A stretch of 64,000 nt of DNA. Source: Mytilisepta virgata. Taxonomy: Eukaryota > Mollusca > Bivalvia > Mytilida > Mytilidae. The translations under genes were made by a program, and so were the position numbers. The stretch covers positions 30,442,580-30,506,579 of the forward strand of contig CM051510.1 of assembly GCA_028015205.1 (NCBI GenBank). Reading direction: 5' to 3'. Shown in pieces: positions 44,331 to 55,213 of this stretch. The notes beneath the pieces are model-generated. The model did no database searches. It saw only the letters and a program-made list of their open reading frames with translations, and was not told the DNA's origin. Within the stretch, counting starts at the first letter, position 1, and every line of letters begins with the position of its first letter.

Positions 44331-44989
44331 CCTCTGCTGTTCTGTTTTAATTCTGTTTATTCTTTTATGTAATATATGACATTCGTTTCTTGTGTTCCGT
44401 TCCCGTGAGTTTGTCTTGTCTTTGCATTTCAATTTTACGGACTTTCCCCATCAAAATTCTTTTGCCGATATTTCACCCTCAAAAATTACATTTAGTAAAA
44501 AAAATATTAAAAAATTGTATTTGTATAATTTGTCTTAAGGATTTCTATAAGGATAACTGTTGTGTTCGTCGCTTTTAGATTTGTTGTTATTTGAGAGTAT
44601 GTGACACCTGGTTCCACCTAGTACCTACAGAGAGTATTTAAGACATTCTTTGACAATTCATGATCTTATTCTGATCACTGTATTAATCATAGGAGGAGGT
44701 CTGAGCATGCCATAGTACAAAAGCCTTGATTTGTAGACTTGGAGTTTTGAATAATGCAAAATAATTAAATCGTATATCAATTAAGTTATTCTTTAAAAGA
44801 AGATCAGCTGTATAAATTCCATTTGATAAAAAAGACAAAATTTCTAGATAATCATATAGTTTCCATTTGCAAGGTTGTCTTCCGAAATTAGGCATACACA
44901 GACCTCGTGTACAGTGTGCACCTTGAATCGACTAAATTACTTATTAAGGGATACGAATTAAGTTATACTAGGGCTAATGCTTTGTTAAA
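44331..44989. other. No gene seen
   Basis: AT-rich; short frames only. Confidence 0.4.
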
Positions 44990-46345
44990 ATAATTGTTCA
45001 CGGTTAATAATTTGATATTATCTATTAAATGTTATAAGACATAATATTCATTTTGTTAGTTTTTATTCTCCTTGCTGTTGTTAGAATTTTCTCGTAACGT
45101 TTGTTAGAGAAAAATGACCTCTCCCTAAAATTGAAAGAAATTACAGACAAATGACATATCACTGATTTTTTATTATGCATCTTAATTTTATTCGATATGT
45201 TCCTTGAACATTGAATCCAAGTTATGTCTGAAAGGATTTTTATTAGGATTTTCCATAAATCTTTAATTTTGTTTCAAAACGGCAATTCACACCCACCCTC
45301 CCCCTACCCCAAAAACTGATTTAAGTACATTATAATGTCACACTAATGGCGATGGTCATGGTTTAATTTATAATTATTTTAAGCAACATGTTCTGTATTG
45401 TTTTCATTTATATTACGTTTGATAGAATTGATATAATTTTCAAGATTTAAAAATGCGTTTTCCCAAAACAAATCTGATTAAATACATTATGTTCTCAAAT
45501 TAATGATTTGTTATTATCAATCATAATATTTTGAGGCCCGTTCCATATGGTTACCAATTATTTTATGTTTCCTAGGAGTTTTGTTTGAATTTTCCAGAAA
45601 TCAGTACTTTTGTTTCTAAAAGTACAATTCTTTCTCCTTAAAACCTGATTTAAGCATACATGTATTATGAAAATTAAATGACTTGGTATTATTTATCATA
45701 GTTTTATGTGATATTTTCTGTATGGTTTTCATTTATTTTATATTAACTAGGATACATACATTGTGATAGAATGTTCAAGAAATCTGTAACTTTTGTTTAA
45801 AAAGTGCATCTTTTTCTCAACAATTCCTGATTAAGTACATAATATTGTCAAACATATGATTTGAGATTATTTTTCTGAATACTATGTGACCTGTATTGTA
45901 AGGTATTCATTTATGTTATATTTCATAGGATTTTTGTTATAATTTCTCAGAAATCTATAGTTCTTCTCAAAAAATGCCTTTTCCCATTAAGTACATAATG
46001 TTATCGAAATATAAATCATCATGTTGTTGGACATGTTTCCCATGCTTTTCGAAAAGATAGTTTCCTCCCGAAAACTCTGATTTATGTACATTAAATTGAC
46101 AAATTTATGATTTGATGTTATCAATTTGGTATCATCAGTTATGTGACATGTTTTCTATCGTTTCCATTCATGCTATCTTATTATTGTTAGGATTTGTGTT
46201 AGAATTTTCTATGAATTTTTTTCCAAAAAACTATGTTGCATGTGTAATATTATCAAATTAATGATTTGTCATTAATTATCTAAATATGATATAAAACATT
46301 CATTGTTGGTATAAATACTGTAGTGCTGTGTTGGATTGTTATTAA
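44990..46345 (+). repeat. Degenerate tandem repeat, about 160-180 bp unit
   Basis: Seven or more units, each with CTGATTTAAGTACATAAT, ATGATTTG.TATTAT, GTGACATGTT.TGTAT, TCATTTATGTTATATT, AGGATTTTTGTTAGAATTTTC and CAGAAATC. The same family forms 54115-54661 plus 57416-57690. Position 46051-46055 (GAAAA) is the uninterrupted equivalent of the insertion site of the 54667-57410 element. Confidence 0.75.
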
Positions 46346-46732
46346 AATCTTCAAAAAAATATCAGTTTTTTTTTTTTTTTTTTTGGTCATATTTAACATT
46401 TTTTACCCAATACCAATACGAAGTTAAGATAATTGTCAAAAAAGCTACAGAATAAAACAGACCAGTTTAATATAACATAAACAACTAAAAGGTTTGGTTT
46501 TTGAGGCCCCTAGTGCACGCAATCCTTTGCTCTTGTTTTAAACACGTAAGACCTCGAATGCAACTGACGAGTTGTATCAACAGTGAATGCTCGCAGTTTC
46601 TAAATTACGCTCCTGAAAATCACCAGGCTAATTGCTATATCAGTCGCAATAAGTTCTAGTTTTTTTTATATTGCAACATCATTGACAATGTTGGTCAAGC
46701 AAGATGGTACGCAAAGCCACAACAGTACTAAA
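46346..46732. other. Poly(T) tract and spacer
   Basis: A run of about 22 T at 46363-46384, then unremarkable sequence. Confidence 0.45.
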
Positions 46733-48010
46733 CTAGAGGCTCTCAAGAGCCTGTGTCGCTCACCTGTATCTAATGTGATTTTGGAAATTATGTAAAATTA
46801 TATAATGATTGAGACCAAGATTGGTTTAATTTGACACAGTATTTAAAATTAAAAACAGGCCATCTTAGTGTAGTCTTACAATAGCTACTGAAGATATCTT
46901 ATCATTATTATTTTTGAATATGTGGTCAAGTTGTGACCATTCAGAATTTTTTTTACAATTTTCTGATAGACTTCTAAACATCTTGGATGATGGATCGGCA
47001 ACAAAGTAACAACACTTGGTCAGCTCCTCATAAGGAACATTCATGCTATGTTTTGTTAGATTCCATTCAGTGGTTCTCTAAAAGAAGTCATTTGTATGCA
47101 TTTCCCATAGGGTCCAATGTTAAACTTAGTCCCCCGCTGGCGGCCATCGTGGATGATGGATCGGCTACAAAGTAACACAACTTGGTCAGCACCTCATAAG
47201 GAACATTCATGCCAGATTTAGTTTCATTCCATTCAGTGGTTCTCTAAAAGAAGTCATTTGTATGCATTTCCCATAGGGTCCTATGTTAAACTAAGTTCCC
47301 CGCTGGCGGCCATCTTGGATGATGGATCAGCTACAAAGTAACAACACTTGGTCAGCACTTCATAAGGAACATTCATGCCAGATTTAGTTTCATTCCATTC
47401 AGTGGTTCTCTAAAAGAAGTCATTTGTATGCATTTCCCATAGGGTCCTATGTTAAACTAAGTTCCCCGCTGGCGGCCATCTTGGATGATGGATCAGCTAC
47501 AAAGTAACAACACTTGGTCAGCACTTCATAAGGAATATTCATGCCATGTTTGGTTTCATTCCATTAAGTGGGTCACTAAAAGAAGTCATTTGTATGCATT
47601 TCCCATAGGGTTCTATGTTAAACTAAGTCCCCCGCTGGCGGCCATCTTGGATTATGGATCGGCTACAAAGTAACAATACTTGGTCAGCACCTCATAAGGA
47701 ACATTCATGCCATGTTTGGTTTCATTCCATTCAACAGTTCTCTAAAAGAAGTCATTTGTATGCATTTCCCATAGGGTTCTATGTTAAACTAAGTCCCACG
47801 CTGGCGGCCATCTTGGATTATGGATCGGCTACAAAGTAACAACACTTGGTCAGCACCTCATAAGGAACATTCATGCCATGTTTGGTTTCATTCCATTCAG
47901 TGGTTCTCTAGAAGAAGTTCAAAATGTAAAATGTTCACGACGACGACGGACGACGACGGACGCCAAGTGATGAGAAAAGCTCACTTGGCCCTTCGGGCCA
48001 GGTGAGCTAA
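46733..48010 (+). mobile_element. Interspersed 'CTAGAGGCTC...GTGAGCTAAA' family, best copy (f)
   Basis: Complete by its ends: CTAGAGGCTCTCAAGAGCCT followed by GTGTCGCTCACCTG at the left; GACGACGGACGACGACGGAC, then GCTCACTTGGCCCTTCGGGC and CAGGTGAGCTAAA at the right. Both termini contain strong dyads. TAAA flanks both sides, a possible short duplication. The centre is the 166-bp array (next entry). No protein is encoded; the open frames of about 61 codons in it are translations of the array. Confidence 0.75.
46985..47925 (+). repeat. 166-bp tandem array, six units
   Basis: GGAT at the unit start (GGATGATGGATCGGCTACAA) occurs at 46985, 47151, 47317, 47483, 47649 and 47815: every spacing is exactly 166 bp, with the last unit cut short. 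Unit landmarks are AACACTTGGTCAGCACCTCA, CATTCATGCCATGTTTGGTT and CCCATAGGGTCCTATGTTAA. Units differ by a few percent. Confidence 0.92.
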
Positions 48011-49834
48011 ACATATACATAAAAATCTGATAAGCGAATCAACATTTTCAATGTTTTCATTTATCAATCTAGATGCAGATAATAAAGTGGTCGAGTAAAC
48101 TATACATGTGCAGTCCAAATGTAGAGAACCGACAGATTCTTTCAAATCAGTGATTCAAATTTTTTCCTGACTTTATTCATGTTATCTTTTTCTCATACAT
48201 TGTACCTGTCATATTCAGTAGCGAAAACGGTGATCATTAAGTTTAAATTTGGAAATCAAAAGTTTTATTTTTATTTAAGGTCATACGATACAATACGATC
48301 CTACTGATTTTTTTCTGACATTTTACCATATTGTCAATTTTTATGCACACTTTTCATATATGCAAAGAAAAACATACCTTCATAACTTAGTTTTAAAGAT
48401 ATTTGACCCTGATTGTGGTATATTTGTACCAAAAACCTTAATTTTTTTCAATTTTCCAAACTTCAAACAAAAAACTGTACAAATGCTCCTGTTGGATGTC
48501 ATCCTTATTGCAGTTTTATGGACGTCATCTACTTCGTTGACAGGTATGAAAAACCGTTCCCAAAATGAAAATGGACCTGTTCCATTAATTTTGTCCCTTC
48601 CTCATACAGGATTTGACATGGGCAGCATGGGGGTTATCATGCAAGAAGCGGAGACTGCTTACTCTTCCGGAGCACCGGAGTCTACACCGATTTTTTGGTG
48701 GGGTCCATGTTGTTCATAAGTTTTTAGTTTTTAATTGTAGTGCTTGTATTGCCTTGGTTGATGAATAAATGGTGGCAAATATCAATAAACTTATAAGAAA
48801 AATATGCAAATTTTGACTAAATAAGGAATACTGAGATTATTTGTCAACTTTAGATGCATTTAGATACAAATTCCTGTACTGAGTTTTCTTCAAATTTAAG
48901 TACAGTTTTCTTGAAGCAATAGACATCTTTTTGCAAAAGAAAAAATTAAGGGTCTATGTCTTTTTATGGAGAAATTATAAGAAAAGCCTCGAATTTTAGG
49001 ATATTATCAGTGTTTTTCCTGAGAAATACAATAAGTATCGTATTCCCTTATAACGTTTCAAAAATATTTCTGCGAACAAAATTGAATTCAATTATCTAAA
49101 AATTATGTCGAAGTATTTTATGAAATCACTTATTCACTTTACTTAACATGCCTCTTAAATCAAATAATGTTACCATAGAATGGAGGATATGCCTCGAGAA
49201 AAAGTTTTTTTTTCATAAGCACATGAAGCATTTTACACAGAAAAGCGTAATTTAAAAATCTTACCGCTTAATTGTTCTTTATACATTTCTCTTTTCTGCA
49301 ATTCTGATTCTAAAAAAGAACGTCAAAATTTCTTGCTAAAATTTCTGTTTAATTTCCTTAAATTATGTTCAGGAATCGGGCATGTATGTACATGTAACAA
49401 CGTATTTCATCTTAACGAAAGAAATCTCTGTATTACTGAAAAGTTATTACACCATGGATTTCGATATCATAAACTTGTCAAAACTTTTAAAAGGACCTCA
49501 TTCGTAAATATAAATATGAACGTGCAAACATCTTATATTTTCATGTATGTCACATCACATCTTATATGGTAATATTCCATACAAAGCACAAAAATATCGT
49601 CATACATCTGAATAGCTAGCCAAACCTTTAAACAGACTTATCAATAAGGGATATAGTTAGGATACTGTTGTCAAGTCATTAAAGATGGCATTTTTTGTAA
49701 TTCATATTGATTCACTCATAGGGTCTTTGCATTCGAAATAGACACATTTATTCTAAAACCAGTTGTTGGCATATGTTCTTCTCGTATAATTTATGATGGC
49801 ATGATACTAAATCCCTAACGGGGGGGGATTGTAG
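48011..49834. other. Intergenic; one Penelope-tail-like repeat
   Basis: 48600-48760 (GAGACTGCTTACTCTTCCGG, AGCACCGGAGT, GGGTCCATGTTGTTCAT) matches the 3' tail wording of the Penelope copies in diverged form. The 119-codon frame 48360-48719 overlaps it and has no domain. Otherwise no gene. Confidence 0.45.
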
Positions 49835-50905
49835 CTGATTTTCTATATGATAAAGACATAATCTTTCGATCAGTTTCATTATGGTCTGGAGCTGGCATGT
49901 CAGTAACTTTGTTAATATATATTGATCATTGTCATTTTGCTTCCGTTTCATTTTTAGGTCATCTGACCAAAGACCATGTGAGCTTTTGTCATCACTTGGC
50001 GCCCTTCGTCCGTCCGTCGTCTGTCGTCCGTTAACTTTTCACATTTTAATGTTCTCCTCTGAAACCACCAGGCCAAATGGAATTAAATTTGGCAGGAAGG
50101 ATCTATGTAAGGTCCTTCATAAAGAATGCTCATTTCGTCCCGATTTGACAACAAACATGGCCGCCATGAGCAATTATTGTTTCTGATTGGCTGAGTTTCA
50201 AAAATCTTCTCCTCTGAAATTGCTGGGCCAAATGGAACAAAACTTGACAGGAAGCATATATGGGACGTCCTATGTAAAGTTTCCTCATTTTGTCTCGATC
50301 AGGCAACACACATGGCCGTCATGGGCAGTTTTTGTCTTTCATCAGTTGATAATCTTCTTTGAAACCGCTTGGCCAAATGGAACAAGACTTGACAGGAAGA
50401 ATCTGTTTGAGGTTTCACAAAGTTTCCTCCTTTTGTCCAGTTCAGGCGACAAACATGGCCGCCATGGGCAATTCTTGTTTCTGATTTGGTTGATGGCCTT
50501 CAGCAGAGGACTTAGGTTAACATAAACCCTATGGGAAAATACATGCAAAAATCTTCTGGAGAACTGCCAAATTTTAGAATATGCTGACCTGCAAGTTACA
50601 TAAGAAGGACCTTGAAGAAAAATTTGGTTCCTACAAGGTTTACCACACTTCATAATGATAGGGAGAAGTGACTTCTCTCTTTGAGGTACATCAATAAAAA
50701 TGGCTTTTATGAGCCTCTAGTTTAACATCGGACTCGGACATCTTTTGAACATTTTTACTGTGTGTATCGCCGTCTGTTTGTTTATTCCACATTGACTAGG
50801 GGTGTAAAGGGACGGTTGAGATCTCACAAAACATGTTTAACCCCGCTGCATTTTTACGCCGTCCCAAGTCAGGAGCCTCTAGCCTTTGTTAGTCTTGTGT
50901 GTTTT
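49835..50905 (+). repeat. Repeat A, third copy, split by an interspersed element
   Basis: 49835-49945 matches 26617-26730 (TATATGATAAAGACATAATC, GGTCTGGAGCTGGCATGT); 50724-50905 continues it (AACATCGGACTCGGACATCT, AACCCCGCTGCATTTTTACG). The interval between holds the element below. Confidence 0.78.
49957..50722 (-). mobile_element. Interspersed family, copy g, nested in repeat A
   Basis: Inverted: GACCATGTGAGCTTTTGTC with CGTCCGTCGTCTGTCGTCCG at the left, CTTTTATGAGCCTCTAGTTT at the right. Core units (CTGAAA..., GGCCAAATGGAACAAAACTT, AACATGGCCGCCATG) recur near 50075, 50225 and 50370, about 150 bp apart. The frames at 49929-50525 are translations of these units. Confidence 0.7.
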
Positions 50906-50927
50906 TTAAATTTTTCCTATTGTTAAT

Positions 50928-51466
50928 TTTCCCTTCTTAGGTAGCAATATACCAGCATCGCCTGCATATGGCGTCTACGTTTCTCAGCTTATCCGATTTT
51001 CAAGGGCATGCGTGAGTTACCCTGACTTTCGACAAAGAGGATTACTGCTGTCACAAAAGCTTCTTAACCAGGGTTTTATCAGGGATAAGTTGATGTCATC
51101 ACTTAAGAAATTTTACGGTCGTCATCATGAATTGATTGACCATTACAGTGTTCCAATATCTAAGATGATGTTGGACCTGTTCCCACTGTCGTAACCTTTC
51201 ATGTGCCTCCTACGATTTGTGACTTCCACCGGATTGACTTTGTTGAACTTCACGACGGGTGCCGTATACGGAGCAGGAACTGCTTACCCTTCCGGAGCAC
51301 CTGGGTTCACTCCTGGTTTTTATAGGAGTTCGTGTTGTTCATTGTTTTTAGTTTTCTGTGTTTATTTGTTGTGCTTGTGGTTGTTCGTTTGTCTTCCCGG
51401 GTTTGTCTGTCCAATGGATTACGTTTTATTGATTGCTCCTTAGGTATATTTGTCCTTTTTACAATA
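50928..51466 (+). pseudogene. Penelope-like element, short 3' copy (copy 3)
   Basis: Starts at TATTGTTAATTTTCCCTTCT within the thumb, reads SNIPASPAYGVYVSQL and SRACVSYPDFRQRGLLLSQK through MMLDLFPLS, then the tail to TTAGGTATATTTGTCCTTTT. Apart from one shift near 50945 the remaining 80 codons are open. It joins directly to the 3' end of repeat A. It is close to copy 1. Confidence 0.85.
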
Positions 51467-52524
51467 GGCTGTGGGCTGGAATAGCGCAACGTGCACGTCC
51501 ACACTTCTATGAGACCAACTTTTTTGTCGTCGAATACACCCTTTCAGAAAAAAAACCATGTAAATATTTTAAAAAATGTCGGAATGCTTCTCAGATTTGG
51601 GGGTCATTTTTGTAGTCACATGGACTTTTCCGGGTATTTTCTTGGTTGATGGCGTGATATCCTTTTGCTCCTGAAGAAATATTCTACTTAAAGTTAAAAT
51701 TCAAGTAGGTATGATTAGAAAGCTAAATGTTCAATATTTAAACTTAACATATGGCATGCCTAGAATTTTCAGTATATAGGACCATAGAAGGGCACCCAAC
51801 AAACATATGGTAAAAATATGTAAATGTTCCCTTTTACATTTTATGTTTCACCGCATACAGCAAAGAATTGACTGAAATATTACAAAATCCAATACAATGT
51901 ATTCATTTAGGTTGATAAAATAGAAAAAATCTCCACAGTTCATGTCATAAAGCGGAACAGAGAGGAGAAATTTACAGGTGGCGGTTTTCAAATTTTTTTC
52001 ATGATTTTGATCTGACATTACGACAACTTTGAACTTTCCACTCTTTGACACTTATGCCTTGTGCTGTGAACTTAAATCGATAAAAATTATTTCATTTGTA
52101 GCCCTCCACTACAAATAATACCTTTATCCCATCATACCCGAGTCTATCTGGAACCAGGCGGAACTGGAGGCAGTATGAGGTTAATTAAACTCAGTTTTTA
52201 TCAGACGTGGCGAAAACTTGTTTTACCATTACTATATGATTTTCATATCTTACTTGTTGGCTCCAAATGAGCGAGGTGGGGGAGACGTTGTGAAAACATG
52301 TTTAACCAGCACTGGGTCTTCAATTTGTGTTATGAGTGGGAATCATTACAGAGGGGAACGCATTGCCATAAAACATTGCTGGGGGCATTAGAGAGATTGC
52401 TCCTTGAGGAATTCATGGTTTCAATAGAATAGGACTTTCCACTTTGATACATTGTATGTCGTCAATTTCTAAAATTTAGACTGGACACAAGAGAGGTTTT
52501 CTCGGAAAAATTGGTCAGTTTTGG
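51467..52524. other. No gene seen
   Basis: AT-rich. GAGCGAGGTGGGGGAGACG near 52270 is locally GC-richer but not recognised. Confidence 0.4.
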
Positions 52525-54112
52525 TTGTCTTATATGAATCACATAAAGCTGGTGCTACAGTTAACCAAAGCTGTCAAAAGCAATAAATTCTTCTTGGGTG
52601 GTAGATATCTTTTTCTTATTTGTAACTTGTTCTTCAGCTTTGGGGGTCAGAACTATGCCAGATATTTACAATTCTCTGTTTATTTAGCCAAAATTGAAAA
52701 TTCCCATCCCGGAGCAACAGAAATGTTATCACGTGGCGCCATCATTGTTCCCAGATCCTTTATCCATGACAACCATTGTCCAGTTGATAAAACGATACAA
52801 GAGACATTCATGAAACATTCAAAGTCCCACGGAGGTTCAAGTCGCAGCAGTTCAGGTCTAACAGGTCTACTCAGCAACTGCCATTCCTATTAAAGATGGG
52901 CTCGGGTTGCTCAAGAACGTGCACAATTTGCCATAGGCACATTAGGAATCACTGATATGCTGACAGATAAAACAAGTGAAGACACCCATCGGGATCTTCG
53001 TTCGTCAGAAATGTTGATGATGTTAGGGACACTGTCAAGGGCTTCATCAACACTTTTGATATGGACGAGAAAGATAAGCTGTCGTGTTTATCATCTGTTG
53101 CTTTTGCAGATGATATTGTTGAAAATGATGTGCTTAATGCAGAGAAATAGATAACACTGTAAAAATTGTATTTATTAAAGACAGGCTTGAGAAAGACAAA
53201 GTATTTTGACCCGATCAAACATCTGAATTTTAAAACCCTCTAAAAAAACATCTGTAAAGTCTTTAAAGAATAAAGTTTTATAGAACAGACAACAGAATAA
53301 AATTGCTTTCCAATTGTAGATTAGAACCCAGTGTGAAGACCTAAAATTAGATCTCGAAGAACTAATGTCTTATCCATCGACCTCAGTGCCGTACAGCATT
53401 GCTACACCCAACGGTTTTCTAAACAAAACTGATAAATTAAAGGGATATCACCATCTTGTCCAAAATATAGAAAATGTTCTCTCTCCTCCTGATGACTGAA
53501 GATGGAAATGCCGTCTTGTATTACTTGAATGAATGTAATCAGCACGGATATGTATATTGAAAATTCAGTTAAATCAATTGAGGGGAAGTCTAGAGGGGAC
53601 AGCGAAAGTCATACTTAGAGGTGAAAATACCAAAAAGCTATAGATTGGAAGAAATACCCCAGCAATGAAGAGAACAAGAAATCGTTTATACAAACTTTAC
53701 ATCGGGTATGGGAAATTGATGATGTTAGTGAAAGATTTCATGGGAGAAAATGAATTGCAGTCAACACAATAAGAAACTGACACACGGGTGGTTCTTTACT
53801 GTTTCTATGGTAAGCAGCAAGGCTATAGATATCTCAGGGTTAAAAGTCCAGACACTGATATCTTCTTAATTTTTCTCAATTATGCTTTATCTTTGAAAGA
53901 TTCCACAATTTTATATGATACTTTAGTATGAAATAACAAAGTATTGATCAATATAACCAAACTTGCTGAGGAATACGGACAAAAACACAGCACGGCACCC
54001 GCTGTGATAGTACAAGTGCTTTTAAAGGTATTGGTAATGTTAAACCTATTAATGTCCCGCTGACAAACCCCTGATTTTGGAATGCTTTGCCTACATGGTA
54101 AATTCTGGGGAT
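52525..54112 (+). pseudogene. Remnant of an uncharacterised multicopy bivalve protein with nuclease-like motifs
   Basis: Words in order, spread over all three frames: FFSFGGQNYARYL, HPGATEMLSRGA, VDKTIQETFMKHSKSHGGSS, DEKDKLSCLSSVAF, TSVPYSIATPNGFLNKTDKL, DGNAVLYYLNE, VVLYCFYGKQQGYRYLRVKS, SPDTDIF, INITKLAEEYGQKHS and RCDSTSAFKGIGNVKPI. I know this order from uncharacterised proteins repeated in bivalve and cnidarian genomes. Acidic pairs in SPDTDIF and CDSTSAFKGIG resemble a FEN/XPG-type (PIN-like) nuclease, but this is inference. More than ten frameshifts or stops; no terminal repeats seen. The tandem repeat of 44990 type begins right after it. Confidence 0.6.
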
Positions 54113-54661
54113 CTATTCATTATGTTCTCAAATTAATGATTGGTTATATGGTTATCGATTATTTCATGTTTGCTTGGCGTTTTGTTTGATTTTTCCAGAA
54201 ATCAGTACTTTTTGTTTCAAAAAGTACAATTTTTGCTCCAAAAAAAAAAACTGATTTAAGCACATTTTGAAAATTAAGTGACTTGGTATTTATCATAATT
54301 TTATGTGTTATGTTCTGTATGGTTTTCATTTATTTTATATTAAGTAGGATACATACATTGTGATAGAATGTTCTAAAAATCCGTAACTTTGTTTATAAAG
54401 TGCATCTTTTTCTCAACAATTCCCGATTAAGTACATAATATTGTCAAACATATGATTTGAGATTATTTATCTGAATACTATGTGACCCGTATTGTATGGT
54501 TTTCATTTATGTTATATTTCATAGGATTTTTGTTATAATTTCCCAGAAATATGTCGTTCATTTAAAAAATACATGCATTTTTAGCCAATAAACCTGATTA
54601 AGTACATAATGTTGTCAAAATATTAATCATCATGTTGTTGGATATGTTTCCCATGCTTTTC
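54113..54661 (+). repeat. Tandem repeat as at 44990, left part
   Basis: Units with ATTCATTATGTTCTCAAATT, TTTCATTTATTTTATATTAA and CTGATTAAGTACATAATGTT, collinear with 45470-46050. Interrupted at GAAAA 54662-54666. Confidence 0.78.
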
Positions 54662-55213
54662 GAAAACACGGTGTGGAATGGTAACGGACTTATCGGGTTT
54701 TTTCGGCGTTTCCGCACTTATCGGGTTCAGCAACGGACTTATCGCGTTTTTAGATGACAACATTTGGCGTAAGTAGTTATTTCTTTCAACTTGTATTAAA
54801 GCAGCATAGACATTTCTAAATCAGCTTAATGTCACGGAATGGGGAAATTATTTATTTTGTTGGATATCTAATCATATATTCATAGCAAGATACGATTTAT
54901 TTCAAATTGTTTCCACCAACGTGGTACCTGGACTTGGAAACAAAAATTTTTCATGAAAAAATGTCCAATTGAAGCGTGTTGTAAGCATGCTGTTTTCTTT
55001 TCCAAGTAAATTTTTGGTGATTATTTATTAAATGTAGACATCTTCCCTTTCGGAACTGTTTCATGCACTATTAAGGTCTTAAATGATGGTTAATTTGGAA
55101 AATTTTTGGCACCGGACTTTTTGTGTTATTGGCATCGGACTTTTTGTGTTATTGGCATCAGACTTTTTGTGCGAAAATGAATAAGACTCATATCTTCTAG
55201 GTCAGTCTATCTA

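Noticed and set aside
46987..48005. Series of about 61-codon open frames, nearly identical to each other
   Set aside because: They are translations of the 166-bp tandem units; 166 is not a multiple of three and the frame changes between units.
49929..50653. Overlapping open frames of 85-112 codons on both strands
   Set aside because: They lie wholly in core units of an interspersed repeat and are not conserved in its other copies.
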